Origin: Phytophthora quininea
Lineage: Eukaryota > Oomycota > Peronosporomycetes > Peronosporales > Peronosporaceae
Direction: 5' to 3'
DNA: 38,332 bases
NCBI GenBank assembly: GCA_011947345.1
Contig: JAAVTG010000018.1
Location: 1 to 38,332, forward strand
Position numbers and translations under genes: made by a program. The notes under the pieces are model-generated. The model searched no databases, was not told the DNA's origin, and saw nothing but the letters and a program-made list of their open reading frames with translations. Below, piece after piece: positions 21,377-31,196 of this stretch. Every line of letters starts with the position of its first letter. Within the stretch, counting starts at the first letter, position 1.

Positions 21377-22829
21377 GGCGGAATGCAAATACACACAAAT
21401 GAATACAAATGCAGCGCGGGGGCTACGAAGACGCGGCGAGCGAGGGCGACGGTCGGACGGCGAGTGGCTCGGGCGCTGGGAGCTTGGCTTCCGTTGCTTT
21501 TCCCCTTCGATTGGGATTGAGAACGTTGATAGGATGGATAGCCGTACTTAACATGATTTAACCCGTTAAATGGGTTAATTATATGGAAAGCAGGCACATT
21601 TTCCAGCAGCACTGCTGGCGTCGACTTGACTTTCTTCGCGAGTAGGAACGGCAGATTCTCCATCGATTTCAGCAGCGGGTGTCCATCTCTGGTGCCATCG
21701 CTTTGGGGTGTGCTCGCAGAGAGTTGCTGTAGTGAAGATGCCGTTTCACTCCAGCTCATCTATTTTGTAGCGCATCTTTTTGGTGGTGAGGCCACTGCGA
21801 TCTGGTAAGAGAAGAAATCGTGGCAACACCCTTGGTTTCATATTGCTGTTCTCGCAGTTATGTACCATTGGCCAGCGTAGCCGCAGGTTGGCGTTGCTCC
21901 AAGTTAGTTTTCGCGCGACGATCTTTGCGAGAAAATGTCCAATTTCGAGCCGACAGACACGGAGCAGGCTGTACGGATATATCGTACACGAGAACTTTGC
22001 TTATCCTCGAGTTCACCAATTCAAACTATAGGACGAGGATGGCAAGGCTTGCTATGAATTACGGCAAGCCAAGTGGTCTCTTGCAAGATCGAAAACGGCG
22101 ACCGGGTCAAGTCGTTGATTCTGCACGATTGATGCACGCACGCCAGCTCTGAGAATGGTTTTGGTCGCGACAATTTGAATGCGTCGCTGTAATAGACAAC
22201 GGTCCTTCCTGCCAGCGGCTGCAATCCAACGCTACGCAGATATTATATATAGTACTTCACCAAGTGAATTAATAATACCAGCGTGTGTGATGTTGACGTG
22301 CTTTCTGGGGTCGTCCTGCTGGCATTGTGATCAAACGGACGGAAGACCAATTTTCGATCGACAGGCAGCTTCCACAGCTAAAAGGCCCCCTGCGACCGTC
22401 CCGGTCTAACACGACGACGGCGGCACGACCGCGACTCTGCATCCTTTGCGAAGAAAATCAACTCGGTGGAGATGCAGGAGCGCTGGAGATCACGCTCGAA
22501 GCTTCGCGCTCGGAGGCGACATGGCAGCCAGTTCGTGTGCTCGCCCTTTAATTCCCGAGCCCAGCTGCTTTTAGTCGGAAACTGCAACGCTTCGCGACCT
22601 GACGACGAGCCGGATTTCGTCCAATCCGCGGGCTTCCTCGACTTTGATTAGTTAATTTCCACCAATGACAGGATCTTTTCACTGTTCGGCCGGTGCTGGT
22701 GTCACAAAAAGGTCACGTGGTAACGGTGCAACCGGCCAGACAGGAATGTTCACCATACTGGAGACCAGAGAGCTGGTAAAGACCCAGGCACGCCACAAGA
22801 GAGCGCTGCTCCCAGGCTCTGCTGTTTTT
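21377..22829. other. Intergenic between the divergent RRM and phosphatase genes
   Basis: Only overlapping short frames are present. A small palindrome-like AACCCGTTAAATGGGTT lies near 21560. No gene is recognised. The distal part should contain the phosphatase promoter. Confidence 0.4.
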
Positions 22830-22836
22830 TCATTTC
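22830..22836 (+). promoter_or_regulatory. Oomycete initiator-like motif of the phosphatase gene
   Basis: TCATTTC, preceded by T6 and followed by CCGTTTCGCG, matches the oomycete initiator consensus TCAYTYY. It lies about 40 bp upstream of ATG 22875, a usual distance for Phytophthora, and supports that start. Confidence 0.5.
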
Positions 22837-22874
22837 CCGTTTCGCGTCCTCCGTGCAAGCTACCAGTCTTCACC

Positions 22875-24386
22875 ATGGTCGTGGCCAGAAAGGTGCTGAT
22901 CATCGTCGGCGTCCTGGTGGTCATCGGTGTGGCGGTCGGCATCATCGTCGCCGTCACCGGCGGCGACGACAGCGAATCCGCCAACAACGAGAGTTCCGGA
23001 ACCTCTACGAGCTCCGGCGGCTCTACGCCGTCGTCGGACACTGCCTCCTCTGGCAATGTGTCCGAGTCGTCACTACTCACCAACTCGACATCAAGCGGCA
23101 GTGGGTCGGCCAATAAAGAACCGACCAGCGACCCCGAGTCCGCCAAGGCGGCGTTGACCATGCTGGCGATTGGAGACTGGGGCGCCACGACCGACAAGCC
23201 TGGCTCATGCTGCAACAAGTACCGCAAGGTGGCCAACGACTCACTCGAGATGAAGATCGACTACTGGGCCCAGATCAACATTGCCGAGATCCTGGCCCAG
23301 GCAGCCGGCGACGTCAAGCCCTCGCGCATCATTGGCCACGGCGACAACATCTACTGGAACGGCGCCGGCCCCGACGACATCGAGTACCGCATGGAGTCCA
23401 CGTTCGAGAGTGTGTACGACCAGCCCGAGCTGGAAGGCATCCCATGGATCAACGTCGTGGGCAACCACGATCTTGGCGGCTCCGAGTACATCTGCGGCGA
23501 CAAGGACTACAACTTCCGCGAGTGCGAAAGCACCGACGAGTTGCTCAAGTACCTGAACCTTAAGTTCTCGCTGCAGCAGGAGTACAAGAGCGCCAATAGC
23601 GACCGCTGGAAACTGTCGGACCACTACTACGTCGAGAGCGTCGAGGAGAACGGCGTGTCGGTCGACATCTTCAACATCGACACCAACTTTGCCGACTCGC
23701 ACGGCGTCATGCAGATCTGCTGCCAGTGCTACGGCTACGTCAAGAAGAAAAACCTGTCGGCGGCTGAAGCCAAGGCGCTCGGAAACACGTGCAACGACCG
23801 CACCCCTGGCGACGAGTTGTGTGCCGGTGGCAGCACCGATATGTACAATGCGTGCGCCGACACCATCAAGAAGTGGTGGGACGACTCGCTGGAGCAGGTC
23901 AAGAAGGACTTGGCTGCATCCACGGCGACCTGGAAGGTCATCAACTCGCACTACTCGCCGCACTTCCACATGAGTGAGGACAAGATGAAGGAGTGGTTCA
24001 TGATCACCAAGGAAGGTGGCGCTCACGTCTGGCTCAACGGCCACACGCACGGCTTCAACCACGACATCAGTAACTGGGGCACTCACTTTTACGAGAACGG
24101 CGGCGGTGGCGGTATCCAGAGTGAAACCTCTGGCATGCCTCCTGAGGTTGCTGAGAAGTACGTAGAGCACGCGTGGATTGCCGCCGGCAATCCGTACGGC
24201 TTCTTCATCCTGTCCTTCTCGGAGGACTGGCTGAAGACCGAGTTCGTCACGTTCGATGACTCGTGGACGTTCAGTGTGACCAAGGACGAGATCGTCAAGG
24301 GCGGCTACCAAAAGGGTCACTGCTGGCACGTGCCCGTCACGATCGGCAAGGGCAAGGAGTGCACCACCAGCCAGAACCGCGTGTAA
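22875..24386 (+). CDS. Purple acid phosphatase-like metallophosphoesterase, membrane-anchored or secreted
   Basis: A 503-residue, intron-free protein that should remove phosphate from extracellular substrates with a two-metal centre. ATG 22875 is in ideal context (CACCATGG). An upstream in-frame ATG at 22665 is less likely, because the initiator-like motif lies between them. Residues 7-30 form a hydrophobic signal anchor (VLIIVGVLVVIGVAVGIIVAV), followed by about 65 Ser/Thr/Gly-rich residues likely to be O-glycosylated. Metal-binding motifs appear in order: GDWG (D101), GHGDNIYWNGAG (D157, N158), GNHD (197-199), NSHYSPH (H359) and GHTH (H390, H392). This is closest to the small TRAP/PAP type. 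GHTH in place of the usual GHDH deserves notice. The stop is TAA. Confidence 0.88.
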   Translation: MVVARKVLIIVGVLVVIGVAVGIIVAVTGGDDSESANNESSGTSTSSGGSTPSSDTASSGNVSESSLLTNSTSSGSGSANKEPTSDPESAKAALTMLAIGDWGATTDKPGSCCNKYRKVANDSLEMKIDYWAQINIAEILAQAAGDVKPSRIIGHGDNIYWNGAGPDDIEYRMESTFESVYDQPELEGIPWINVVGNHDLGGSEYICGDKDYNFRECESTDELLKYLNLKFSLQQEYKSANSDRWKLSDHYYVESVEENGVSVDIFNIDTNFADSHGVMQICCQCYGYVKKKNLSAAEAKALGNTCNDRTPGDELCAGGSTDMYNACADTIKKWWDDSLEQVKKDLAASTATWKVINSHYSPHFHMSEDKMKEWFMITKEGGAHVWLNGHTHGFNHDISNWGTHFYENGGGGGIQSETSGMPPEVAEKYVEHAWIAAGNPYGFFILSFSEDWLKTEFVTFDDSWTFSVTKDEIVKGGYQKGHCWHVPVTIGKGKECTTSQNRV

Positions 24387-24530
24387 GCTGGTCACTACTA
24401 TGCTATGTATGTTGTCATGAAGATGGTAGTGACTATTTTGCTTGATAAGACTTCGATACAGATATTTCAGCACGCCATTTTAAATATTTTCCCGCTCTGA
24501 GCAAAACTACTTTGTTCTTCGTCGACTTTG

Positions 24531-25718
24531 TCACGATTGACTTGTTGGTGTTTCACAAGAACCAGTCGGCGAAGGATTTCCTCCTGAGACGTCTCTACTT
24601 TCAGTTGTTGGCAAAGCTCCAGTCAGTGTGTTCTCGATTTGCTTTGGTTGCGCTTGAGACGACTGCTGCTGTTGCTGTGGTTGCTGTGGTTCATCAGGAT
24701 GCCGTGCTTCCTCTAAATCTTGTTGGGTTAATTGTTTAGCTAGAACAGAATCCCCACTGGGCGCGTTAAGCGGCTTGGAAACCGAAGGTGCATCGCAGAT
24801 CTTGTTATTTGCACCCTCAATCTCTCCGAGGCCTTTGTTCGTCGGACAGTTTTCTGCGTCGTCCTTCATCTCTTCGTCCTCTTGGTCTTGGGGGCGGGCT
24901 CTGAATGCACCTGAGTCTGAGGCTCCTCAACATTCTCGCAGTTCTTCTGCTCATTGTCGCCTCCACTATGTATATTCTCGGACTGGAGTGCACCGACCTG
25001 CTGTTCCAAGGCGTCAACCTGCGTCTGCAGTCCATCGTTTTGACTCGCCAACTCGTCAACTCGTCGATGAAGAGACTCGTTCTCTTCTTTGATCTTTGCC
25101 GCAAATTCTTCTGCTTGTACTCTCAATTGTTCTCGCTCAATCTCCAACTGCCTCCTCATCTGCTCCTCCACATTAGCAACATGTTGCTGGGCTTCTTGCA
25201 GTATACTGGCATGTACACGCCCAAACTCTGCAATCCTCTTCAATTGTTCGTCTAAAAAACATAAAAATAATAAAAAAATTAGCACGAATCTAAAAGAAAA
25301 GTATTAAATAAAAAGCACTCACTTGAGAAATGGTCTTCGACGTGGAAAATCACTCGCTCCTGCCACTTGATGAGCTCTGACACGGAGATCGTAACTACTT
25401 CCTGTTGGGCTTCAGTCTCCTCTCGCTCTTCTTTGTCACTCGACGCTTCTTCCTCCTGGTCGACTGTCTCGTCGTCTCCGCTATTTCGTCGCTTGCGCCG
25501 AGTTGTGCGCTGCTTGGAGCCAACGGGCAACGTCTGTACTGGTAGACCCTGAGGCCGAGTCTCAGCTCGCTGCTGTCGGACGAGTCGGCCATGGGAGACG
25601 CAGACGCACTGGAGGACAGAGAAGACGTAGAGGACTCTTCGGACATGGAGAACAGCAGCCTCCTGGGGGACGGAGGCGCCGAGCGTCTGCGTGTGCGCGG
25701 AGCGTTCGCCTTGCCCAT
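24531..25718 (-). CDS. Coiled-coil protein with basic N-terminus, function unknown
   Basis: The first exon (25718-25323) starts MGKANAPRTRRRSAPPSP and is Ser-rich. It then has a basic patch (KQRTTRRKRRNS), an acidic stretch and a conserved-looking SELIKWQERVIFHVEDHF. A 71-bp GT-AG intron follows (25322-25252). The second exon opens NEQLKRIAEFGRV and continues as about 90 residues of strong coiled coil (QRRLEIEREQ-type heptads, then VDELASQNDGLQTQVDALEQ). The tail is acidic and glutamine-rich (PQQPQQQQQ). One-base losses are needed near 25553-25556 and in the G5 run at 24890-24894 to keep it open. The basic patch suggests nuclear location. No known family was recognised. The end faces the phosphatase gene. 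Confidence 0.6.
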
Positions 25719-25895
25719 TGCTTTGCTTGTTGCCTCAATTTCAAACTCTGGATCCGACGACAGCCAATCACTGGGCTGAAACGTATCGATTTTGGCCAAT
25801 GGATGGAGGAGAAGCCATTTGAAAGACGCAACGGTGTTGAAGTCGCTTGTATTTCCCTGTCCAACAACAAGTCTGGACAACTAACGCGCAGAGTT

Positions 25896-27385
25896 TCAAC
25901 GCAGCTGCTGGAGTATCCGAGCTGTCGTCAACAAAGTCAAATACGAGTAAGATTCTATGTTGGAAGAGTAGATTACAGAGGCACTCACCCGCGAGGACGG
26001 CAGCACCAAAGCCGTTGTCGATGTTGACCACGCCAACTCCGGGCGAGCACGCATTGAGCATCGTCAGCAATGGAGCCAATCCGCCGAAAGCTGCACCATA
26101 TCCGACACTTGTGGGGACTGCAATCACTGGCGCGGTTGCGAGACCACCCTAACATCATTGGGATGAGATAGGTATTCCGACCAGCGGAGATTGCTACATG
26201 ACACGTACCACAACGCCAGGTAGAGCACCATCCATCCCAGCCACGCAAATCGCTACATCTGATGCGTGTAGGACGTGCTGGTTGCGCAGCAGGCGGTGGA
26301 TTCCAGCCACGCCGACGTCGTAGAGTCGAGTGACCTGGTAGTCCGCCAGTTCTGTCGGCGAGCACGAAGATGTCAGTTAGCAGACAGTATCGCAGCAGAT
26401 CGCGAGTGAGAGTCTCGCCTAGCGTGACAGCAGCTTCTTCAGCAACTGGGAGGTCGGAAGTTCCAGCGCAGAGAACGCAAGCCGTTGGGGTCTTCTACAA
26501 AAAACATATCAATGAGGAACCGTCCAGGTCAGCAACCGCAATACAATCAAGAGAGTTTCGAGTTGCTTACTTTTCCCGTCTCAGAGCTGTTTGCTTGGCT
26601 TGTCGATTGCTTCTCCAAATCCTTCGACGCCAAGATCCGAGGCACGGCGTAGTAGGTCAAGTCTTGATCCTGGAGAATACATCGTCAGAGTTCCATCCAC
26701 AAAGTCAAGAGTGCGGCATCCTACCGGTAACAAGGCGCGGATCTCCTCCGCGGCTTCCAGTGTGACCCGTGATGCCATGACGTTGTCTTCTCCTTTGTCG
26801 ATCATGAGTTTCATGATGGCAGCCACTTGCTCCGAGGTCTTGCTCTCTGCATACACCACCTCTGGAAAGCCCGTCCGGAGCCCTCGCTTGGTATCGATCT
26901 TGGCAAAGTTCCCCACCTCCTCATATTCGAGTTTGGAGCTGCAGATTTCGGCTGCCTCCCTTGGAGACACCTCCCCGCTGCCACCCGTTCCAGCAGCTCC
27001 AAGACCCCGTTTTGTCTGTCGGACTGGAGGACGACGAGGTGGACAATCCCGCAACTTGGTTCCTCAGACCAACGCTGTCGGCAGAGGTAAATGCACTCGC
27101 CAAGCGGGTTATTGCATGGCGGCGCGACCGCAATGCACCGACAGTTTGCGCAAGCCTCATCGTTGTTGCAAACCTCGCAGTCAAACCAGAAGTGCTCGAA
27201 GTCGACGCATCTTCAGTATTTTGACCACGGTCTCCGCTACCCCAAGCAGAACGAGGGGCCTTATCTTCAACCTTATGCCAGGCTTGTAATTCCGATCGAA
27301 GGTGGTTGTTCTCCGCTCGGAGCTCCGCAAGTTCCTCTTCTAAGGCGGCGCAACGGCGGCATGTTGACTCGGGGACGGTAGTCAT
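25896..27385 (-). CDS. LarB-like protein (AIR-carboxylase fold) with cysteine-rich N-terminal domain
   Basis: In bacteria LarB carboxylates and hydrolyses NaAD, the first step to the nickel-pincer cofactor of lactate racemase. Exons read 27385-26725, 26669-26571, 26494-26419, 26351-26209, 26148-25989 and 25921-25896. The third intron begins with GC, the others with GT. The N-terminus is a short coiled coil, then a Cys-rich block ([22 protein letters not shown]). The LarB part has [76 protein letters not shown] and NIDNGFGAA. It ends ARILQQLR. One-base losses occur near 27205 and in the C4 run (plus strand) at 26973-26976. The product in a eukaryote, where I see no LarC, LarE or LarA, is unclear. 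Related PurE-type activity is a less likely alternative. Confidence 0.85.
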
Positions 27386-27427
27386 CGCAAATGTGTCGAG
27401 ATTTGTATAGGGCCACTAATCGGAGCT

Positions 27428-28667
27428 GTGACGTGTTCGTCCAGACCGACGTACTCGCCGTTCTCGAAGCTAGAGCTACAACGTTATGGTCGACAGATGC
27501 TGGTCAAGGATTTTGGAGTGTCGGCTCAGCTCAAGTTGCGAGCGGCGAAGGTTCTACTGATCGGTGCGGGTGGTCTGGGGTCACCTGTAGCAATGTACCT
27601 GGCCGCGATGGGTGTGGGCACGTTGGGCGTCGTTGACGACGATGTCGTCGACCGCAGCAATTTGCATCGGCAAGTTTTACACGACGACCGAGCGGCGAGA
27701 GAAAGAGAGAAGAAGGTGCTGTCGGCCCAGCGACGGCTGCGAGAGATGAATCCGTTGGTGTGTTGCGTGCCGATTCCTACGCGCTTCACCGTGGAGAACG
27801 CGTTAGAACTTGTCGATGCTTACGATGTGGTCGTTGACGCATCGGACAATATCGACACGCGATATCTCGTAAACGATACGTGTGCTCGCCGACAGAAGCC
27901 GTTAGTGTCAGGCAGTGCGTTGGGGATGGAAGGGCAAGTGACCGTGTTCACGTATCAAGGCGATGAGAATGCGACGGGATGTTATCGATGTCTCTACCCG
28001 ACACCACCGCGGGTTGCTATGAGCTGCGCGAATAATGGTGTGATTGGGGTGGTTCCCGGGGTGATTGGTTGCTTGCAGGCGATGGAGGCTGTGAAAGTCA
28101 TCACAGGCGTCGGCGAAGCTCTTGTCGGTATCCAATGCTTTTACGACGCATATGATGGACAATTTCGACGCTTGAAAATCGGCAAGAAGCGCAACCCAGA
28201 CTGTCCGTCCTGTGGGATAATTGCTCACAACCACGGAATGAACTGTTCGGGGCCTTTAACTGTTGCCTTTTGCGGTGCTGAAGCGCCGTGCGCTGAAGTT
28301 CTTGACGCCAAATTTCGCATCAGTGTTGAAGATTTTGCGAGGATCCGTGACACGGGGAGACAGCAACAAGAGACTACGTGCTGCTTGACACGCGTGCTCG
28401 AAATCAGTTTGAAATGGTTCACTTCCCGAGGCAGTGAACATCCCGATCGCTCAACTCATGAAACAAGACCCTGCAAAAGTCCTAGCAGACTTACATAGGA
28501 ATACTGCTCAAGGCGAAGAGCCAATGATTTTCGTAATGTGTCGTCGCGGGGTGGACTCGGTTACTGTAACGCAGTGGCTAATTCGCAACGGGGTGGACAA
28601 CGTCTGCAACGTCGATGGAGGGTATACCGAATATGCACGAGATGACCCGGAATTTCCGATGTATTGA
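27428..28667 (+). CDS. UBA4: UBA4/MOCS3: URM1-activating adenylyltransferase-sulfurtransferase
   Basis: This cytosolic E1-like enzyme adenylates URM1 (and MOCS2A) and passes sulfur to it for tRNA thiolation and molybdopterin synthesis. Visible parts are LQRYGRQMLVKDFGV, the ATP loop GAGGLGSP, DDDVVDRSNLHRQ, DASDNIDTRYL, zinc cysteines CYRC and CPSC, and MSCANNGVIGVVPG with the likely catalytic cysteine. A C-terminal rhodanese follows, with LLDTRARNQFEM, PIAQLM and active-site loop CRRGVDS. One base is missing near 28373-28375 and another near 28425-28428; each restores the rhodanese frame. The start is unresolved: the conserved frame has no ATG before RQM, while ATG 27391 lies in another frame. 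That ATG is only 5 bp from the LarB start on the other strand. Confidence 0.87.
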
Positions 28668-28680
28668 AGTCTCGGTGTGC

Positions 28681-28702
28681 AAAACGAAAACGAAAACGAA
28701 AA
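28681..28702 (+). repeat. Short tandem repeat of AAAACG
   Basis: About 3.7 copies of the hexamer AAAACG in the 73-bp gap between the converging UBA4 and PHD genes. Confidence 0.8.
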
Positions 28703-28740
28703 GTTTGCGCTAACTAACCTTCACGTATCTTGTCGAGGTT

Positions 28741-30654
28741 CTAGCATGGGTTGAGAAGACCTTCTTGCATGGAGAGGTAGTTCACATGAGGGTGCTCTTG
28801 ACAACTGGGTTTCTCTGGTTGCGATGTTTCGTCACGAGCCCCCGTCACGGCAGTTGGCGACGACTGGTCTGAATTGTCATCAGCTTCTTCTTCAACGTCC
28901 TGGTCGTGGTCTTGCTCTCCTTCGTCGCCCTCCTCTTCATCCGGTTCATCTTCACCGTCGTCGCCGTCGTCATCGTCGTCATTCATGTCTTCATCGACCT
29001 CATTGTTGACCTCGAACGTTTCGTCTTCTTCACTGTCCTCTCCCTTTCCGGCAAACATCAACTCGTTCAACTGGCGGTAGTCCACGTGGTTGCGTTTGCG
29101 CTTGCCATGAACAATTAAAGTCGCATCCCCTCGGTATCGTCGTCGTTCTCGCTATCGTTCATCTGAGCTGCGCGTGCCAATGCTCCCTTGACTTTTGCCC
29201 CGTCAGCAGTTCAGTGGTGCCATCACGATAATCCGCACGCCAGCGGGAATGCTTTCCTTTGGTTGGAGGCTGGAACTCTGCAATGACGCCGAGAATCATC
29301 GCATTGGTTTTGCGGTCGTATTTGGCGACACGCTCACCCACGAGATCCACGCGCTTTTCCCTTTGAGCTTGCGGCACTGCTGGCGTTTTTGACCGCATCG
29401 ATCGACTGTAGAGCAATAGACGACGAAACAAAACTGTCAGTGCGACGATGACAGCACAAACACACGCTTTGACCCACGTACTGGTTGAGATCGATGACGT
29501 CGCCGCTCGTGAGATACTTCAAGTCTTCAGCGGTTTCTTGCACTTCTTCAGCCTCTTCCCCGTCGTCATCTGCATTTTCTAATGCTTGCTCTTCCGAGCT
29601 GCTGTTGCCGTCATCGTCTTCCTCGTCTTCGTTAAAAACGAAGTCTTCGTCTTCTTCGTCGTCGTCATCAGCAGCAGCAGGAGCATTGCCACCGTCTCCG
29701 TTTTCGTCGCCAGACTGGACGCTGCTACTTGCATTCGTAGCCGCTTTTTGCTCCGCGTTGGCTAGCTCCGGGAAAAGATCATCCACACTCTCGTATGTCG
29801 CCCCAAAATCGAATTGATGACCTTGAGGCACTCAAAGACTGCCAAACATACTTCACAGAACCAGGGGCTTCTCCTGCAGGGATGTTTTCGGTCAGCACAA
29901 TCGGCGTCTGACACCACTGGTGGTAGGCGCGGTGACAACCAGCACTATCGCAGAGCAAAATGTCGTTGTTCTGCTCAATATCGGTGCTGCCGCAACGAGA
30001 GCAATGCACTTCTTCGAAGACTGCTTGCGGTGGCACCTGAGGCTCGTTGTCGCGGATTGCCATCAGTTCATGCAGTCCGTCAATTAAAGCACGCTGGCCT
30101 GTCGCGATCTTGTGGTGGGCAGTTTCGAGTTCCTTGTTAGGTTTAAGCTTGTCCTTGCTCGTATTGCGCCAACCCTGCGCTTCGTAGGCCTCGATAAAGG
30201 CGATGGGGTATCTCAGTCGGTGCGCCTGAATGCCATCACGGTCAGAAGAACGATGCCTGTCAAATAAAACGAATGAAGAACCTTACTAACCTGCGCTTTG
30301 ACCTTGCGCTCCAAGCGTTGGTATTCAGGACGAGCGGGTTTAGCGTCGTTGCTTTCATCACCCGAGTTCGGCTCTTTCTGCTTCCTCGGTGGTCGACGAG
30401 TCGGAGTACCAGCCGTCGGCGTGAAAGCCTTAGGTGCACGGCGATCACGCTGCTCCCGTTTTGCCGGAGCCTTACTGTAAATTGCGATACCATTAGCAGT
30501 GGCAGCATACACGACAATCAGTTCATCATGGAAAGGGAAAAAGTATCTGGTAGTAAAACGTTTCGTACACTGAAAGTCGACGTGCAGATGCGGGCGGAGC
30601 ATAGTCATCGTCGTCCGTTTTGGACGTGCGAGTTTTCTTTCTCGCAGGTGCCAT
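28741..30654 (-). CDS. PHD-finger chromatin protein (PRHA/HAT3.1-type PHD, Tudor-like domain, acidic tail)
   Basis: Probably a nuclear histone reader. ATG 30654 (MAPARKKTRTS) gives a basic N-terminus. Exons are 30654-30569, 30474-29482 and 29405-28741, with introns of 94 and 76 bp. A helical block (RYPIAFIEAYEAQGW, KLKPNKELETA) and PHD finger (HCSRCGSTD, NNDILLCDSAGCHRAYHQWC, IPAGEAP, WFCEVC) follow the plan of plant PRHA/HAT3.1 proteins. FGATYESVDDLFPEL then matches their post-PHD segment. No homeodomain follows. After a long acidic stretch comes a Tudor-like VGERVAKY ... WRADYRDGTTELL, then GKRKRNHVDYRQLNELMF and a second acidic tail. Five one-base losses are needed (about 30256, 29863-29866, 29801-29808, 29198-29201 and 29127-29130), four of them in or beside runs of four identical bases. 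Confidence 0.82.
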
Positions 30655-31196
30655 GGCTTGAGGTGGTGACTCGGTGGCAAGTTGGTGACAATCTCAAGTG
30701 TCGAGCCGAAAGCACTTTTGGTGGAGCTGCCACTGACTGGTCTAACAATAACAATTCAGTGGCTTGGACAAAGTGATAAGACAGACTTGGGACTTGGGGG
30801 ATCGCGGCTTGGATTGGCCACCAAGACTCACCGAGGTGTCCGCAGTTCGAATTGGGAATCAGGTCGGGTGCAGTAGTGGCGGCGTTGGTTGACTGGTGTC
30901 GGTGACTCACTCGTCTGCCAGTATCAACACTGCTCTTGCAATCGACACTTTGTATCACCCGCGGAGATGACGAGAGGGGTGACCAAAAGCTGCTTGGCGA
31001 ATACTTTCAGCGCGAAAAAGTCTTCCGTCCGGGCGTCGATTGTAAACTATCGGCGCTGGATGGCACTGCCTGGACTCACAAAAGTGTCGCTGCTTGTTTT
31101 TCCTAAAAAAACTGAATCGAAAAAATGTATTTTCTTATCTGCCTTTCGATTGGATGAAATTTGTAGCTCTTCAAGGGACACAGCAACTTGTTGCGG
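30655..31196. other. Shared promoter region between the PHD and NEK genes
   Basis: 542 bp separating two divergent starts. No additional gene is recognised. It should hold both promoters, but no clear initiator motif stood out. Confidence 0.4.

Noticed and set aside
23241..24473. A 410-codon antisense frame over the phosphatase gene
   Set aside because: It is the mirror of GC3-rich coding sequence on the plus strand. The plus strand has all metal-binding motifs, while the antisense is a Val/Leu/Ala/Asp shadow.
28681..28702. Telomere-like repeat
   Set aside because: Only 3-4 copies of AAAACG between two genes. It is a simple microsatellite.
30257..30290. A 34-bp intron in the PHD gene
   Set aside because: GT and AG are present, but the piece is shorter than any other intron here and the join leaves the wrong frame. 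Reading through with one base restored works better.
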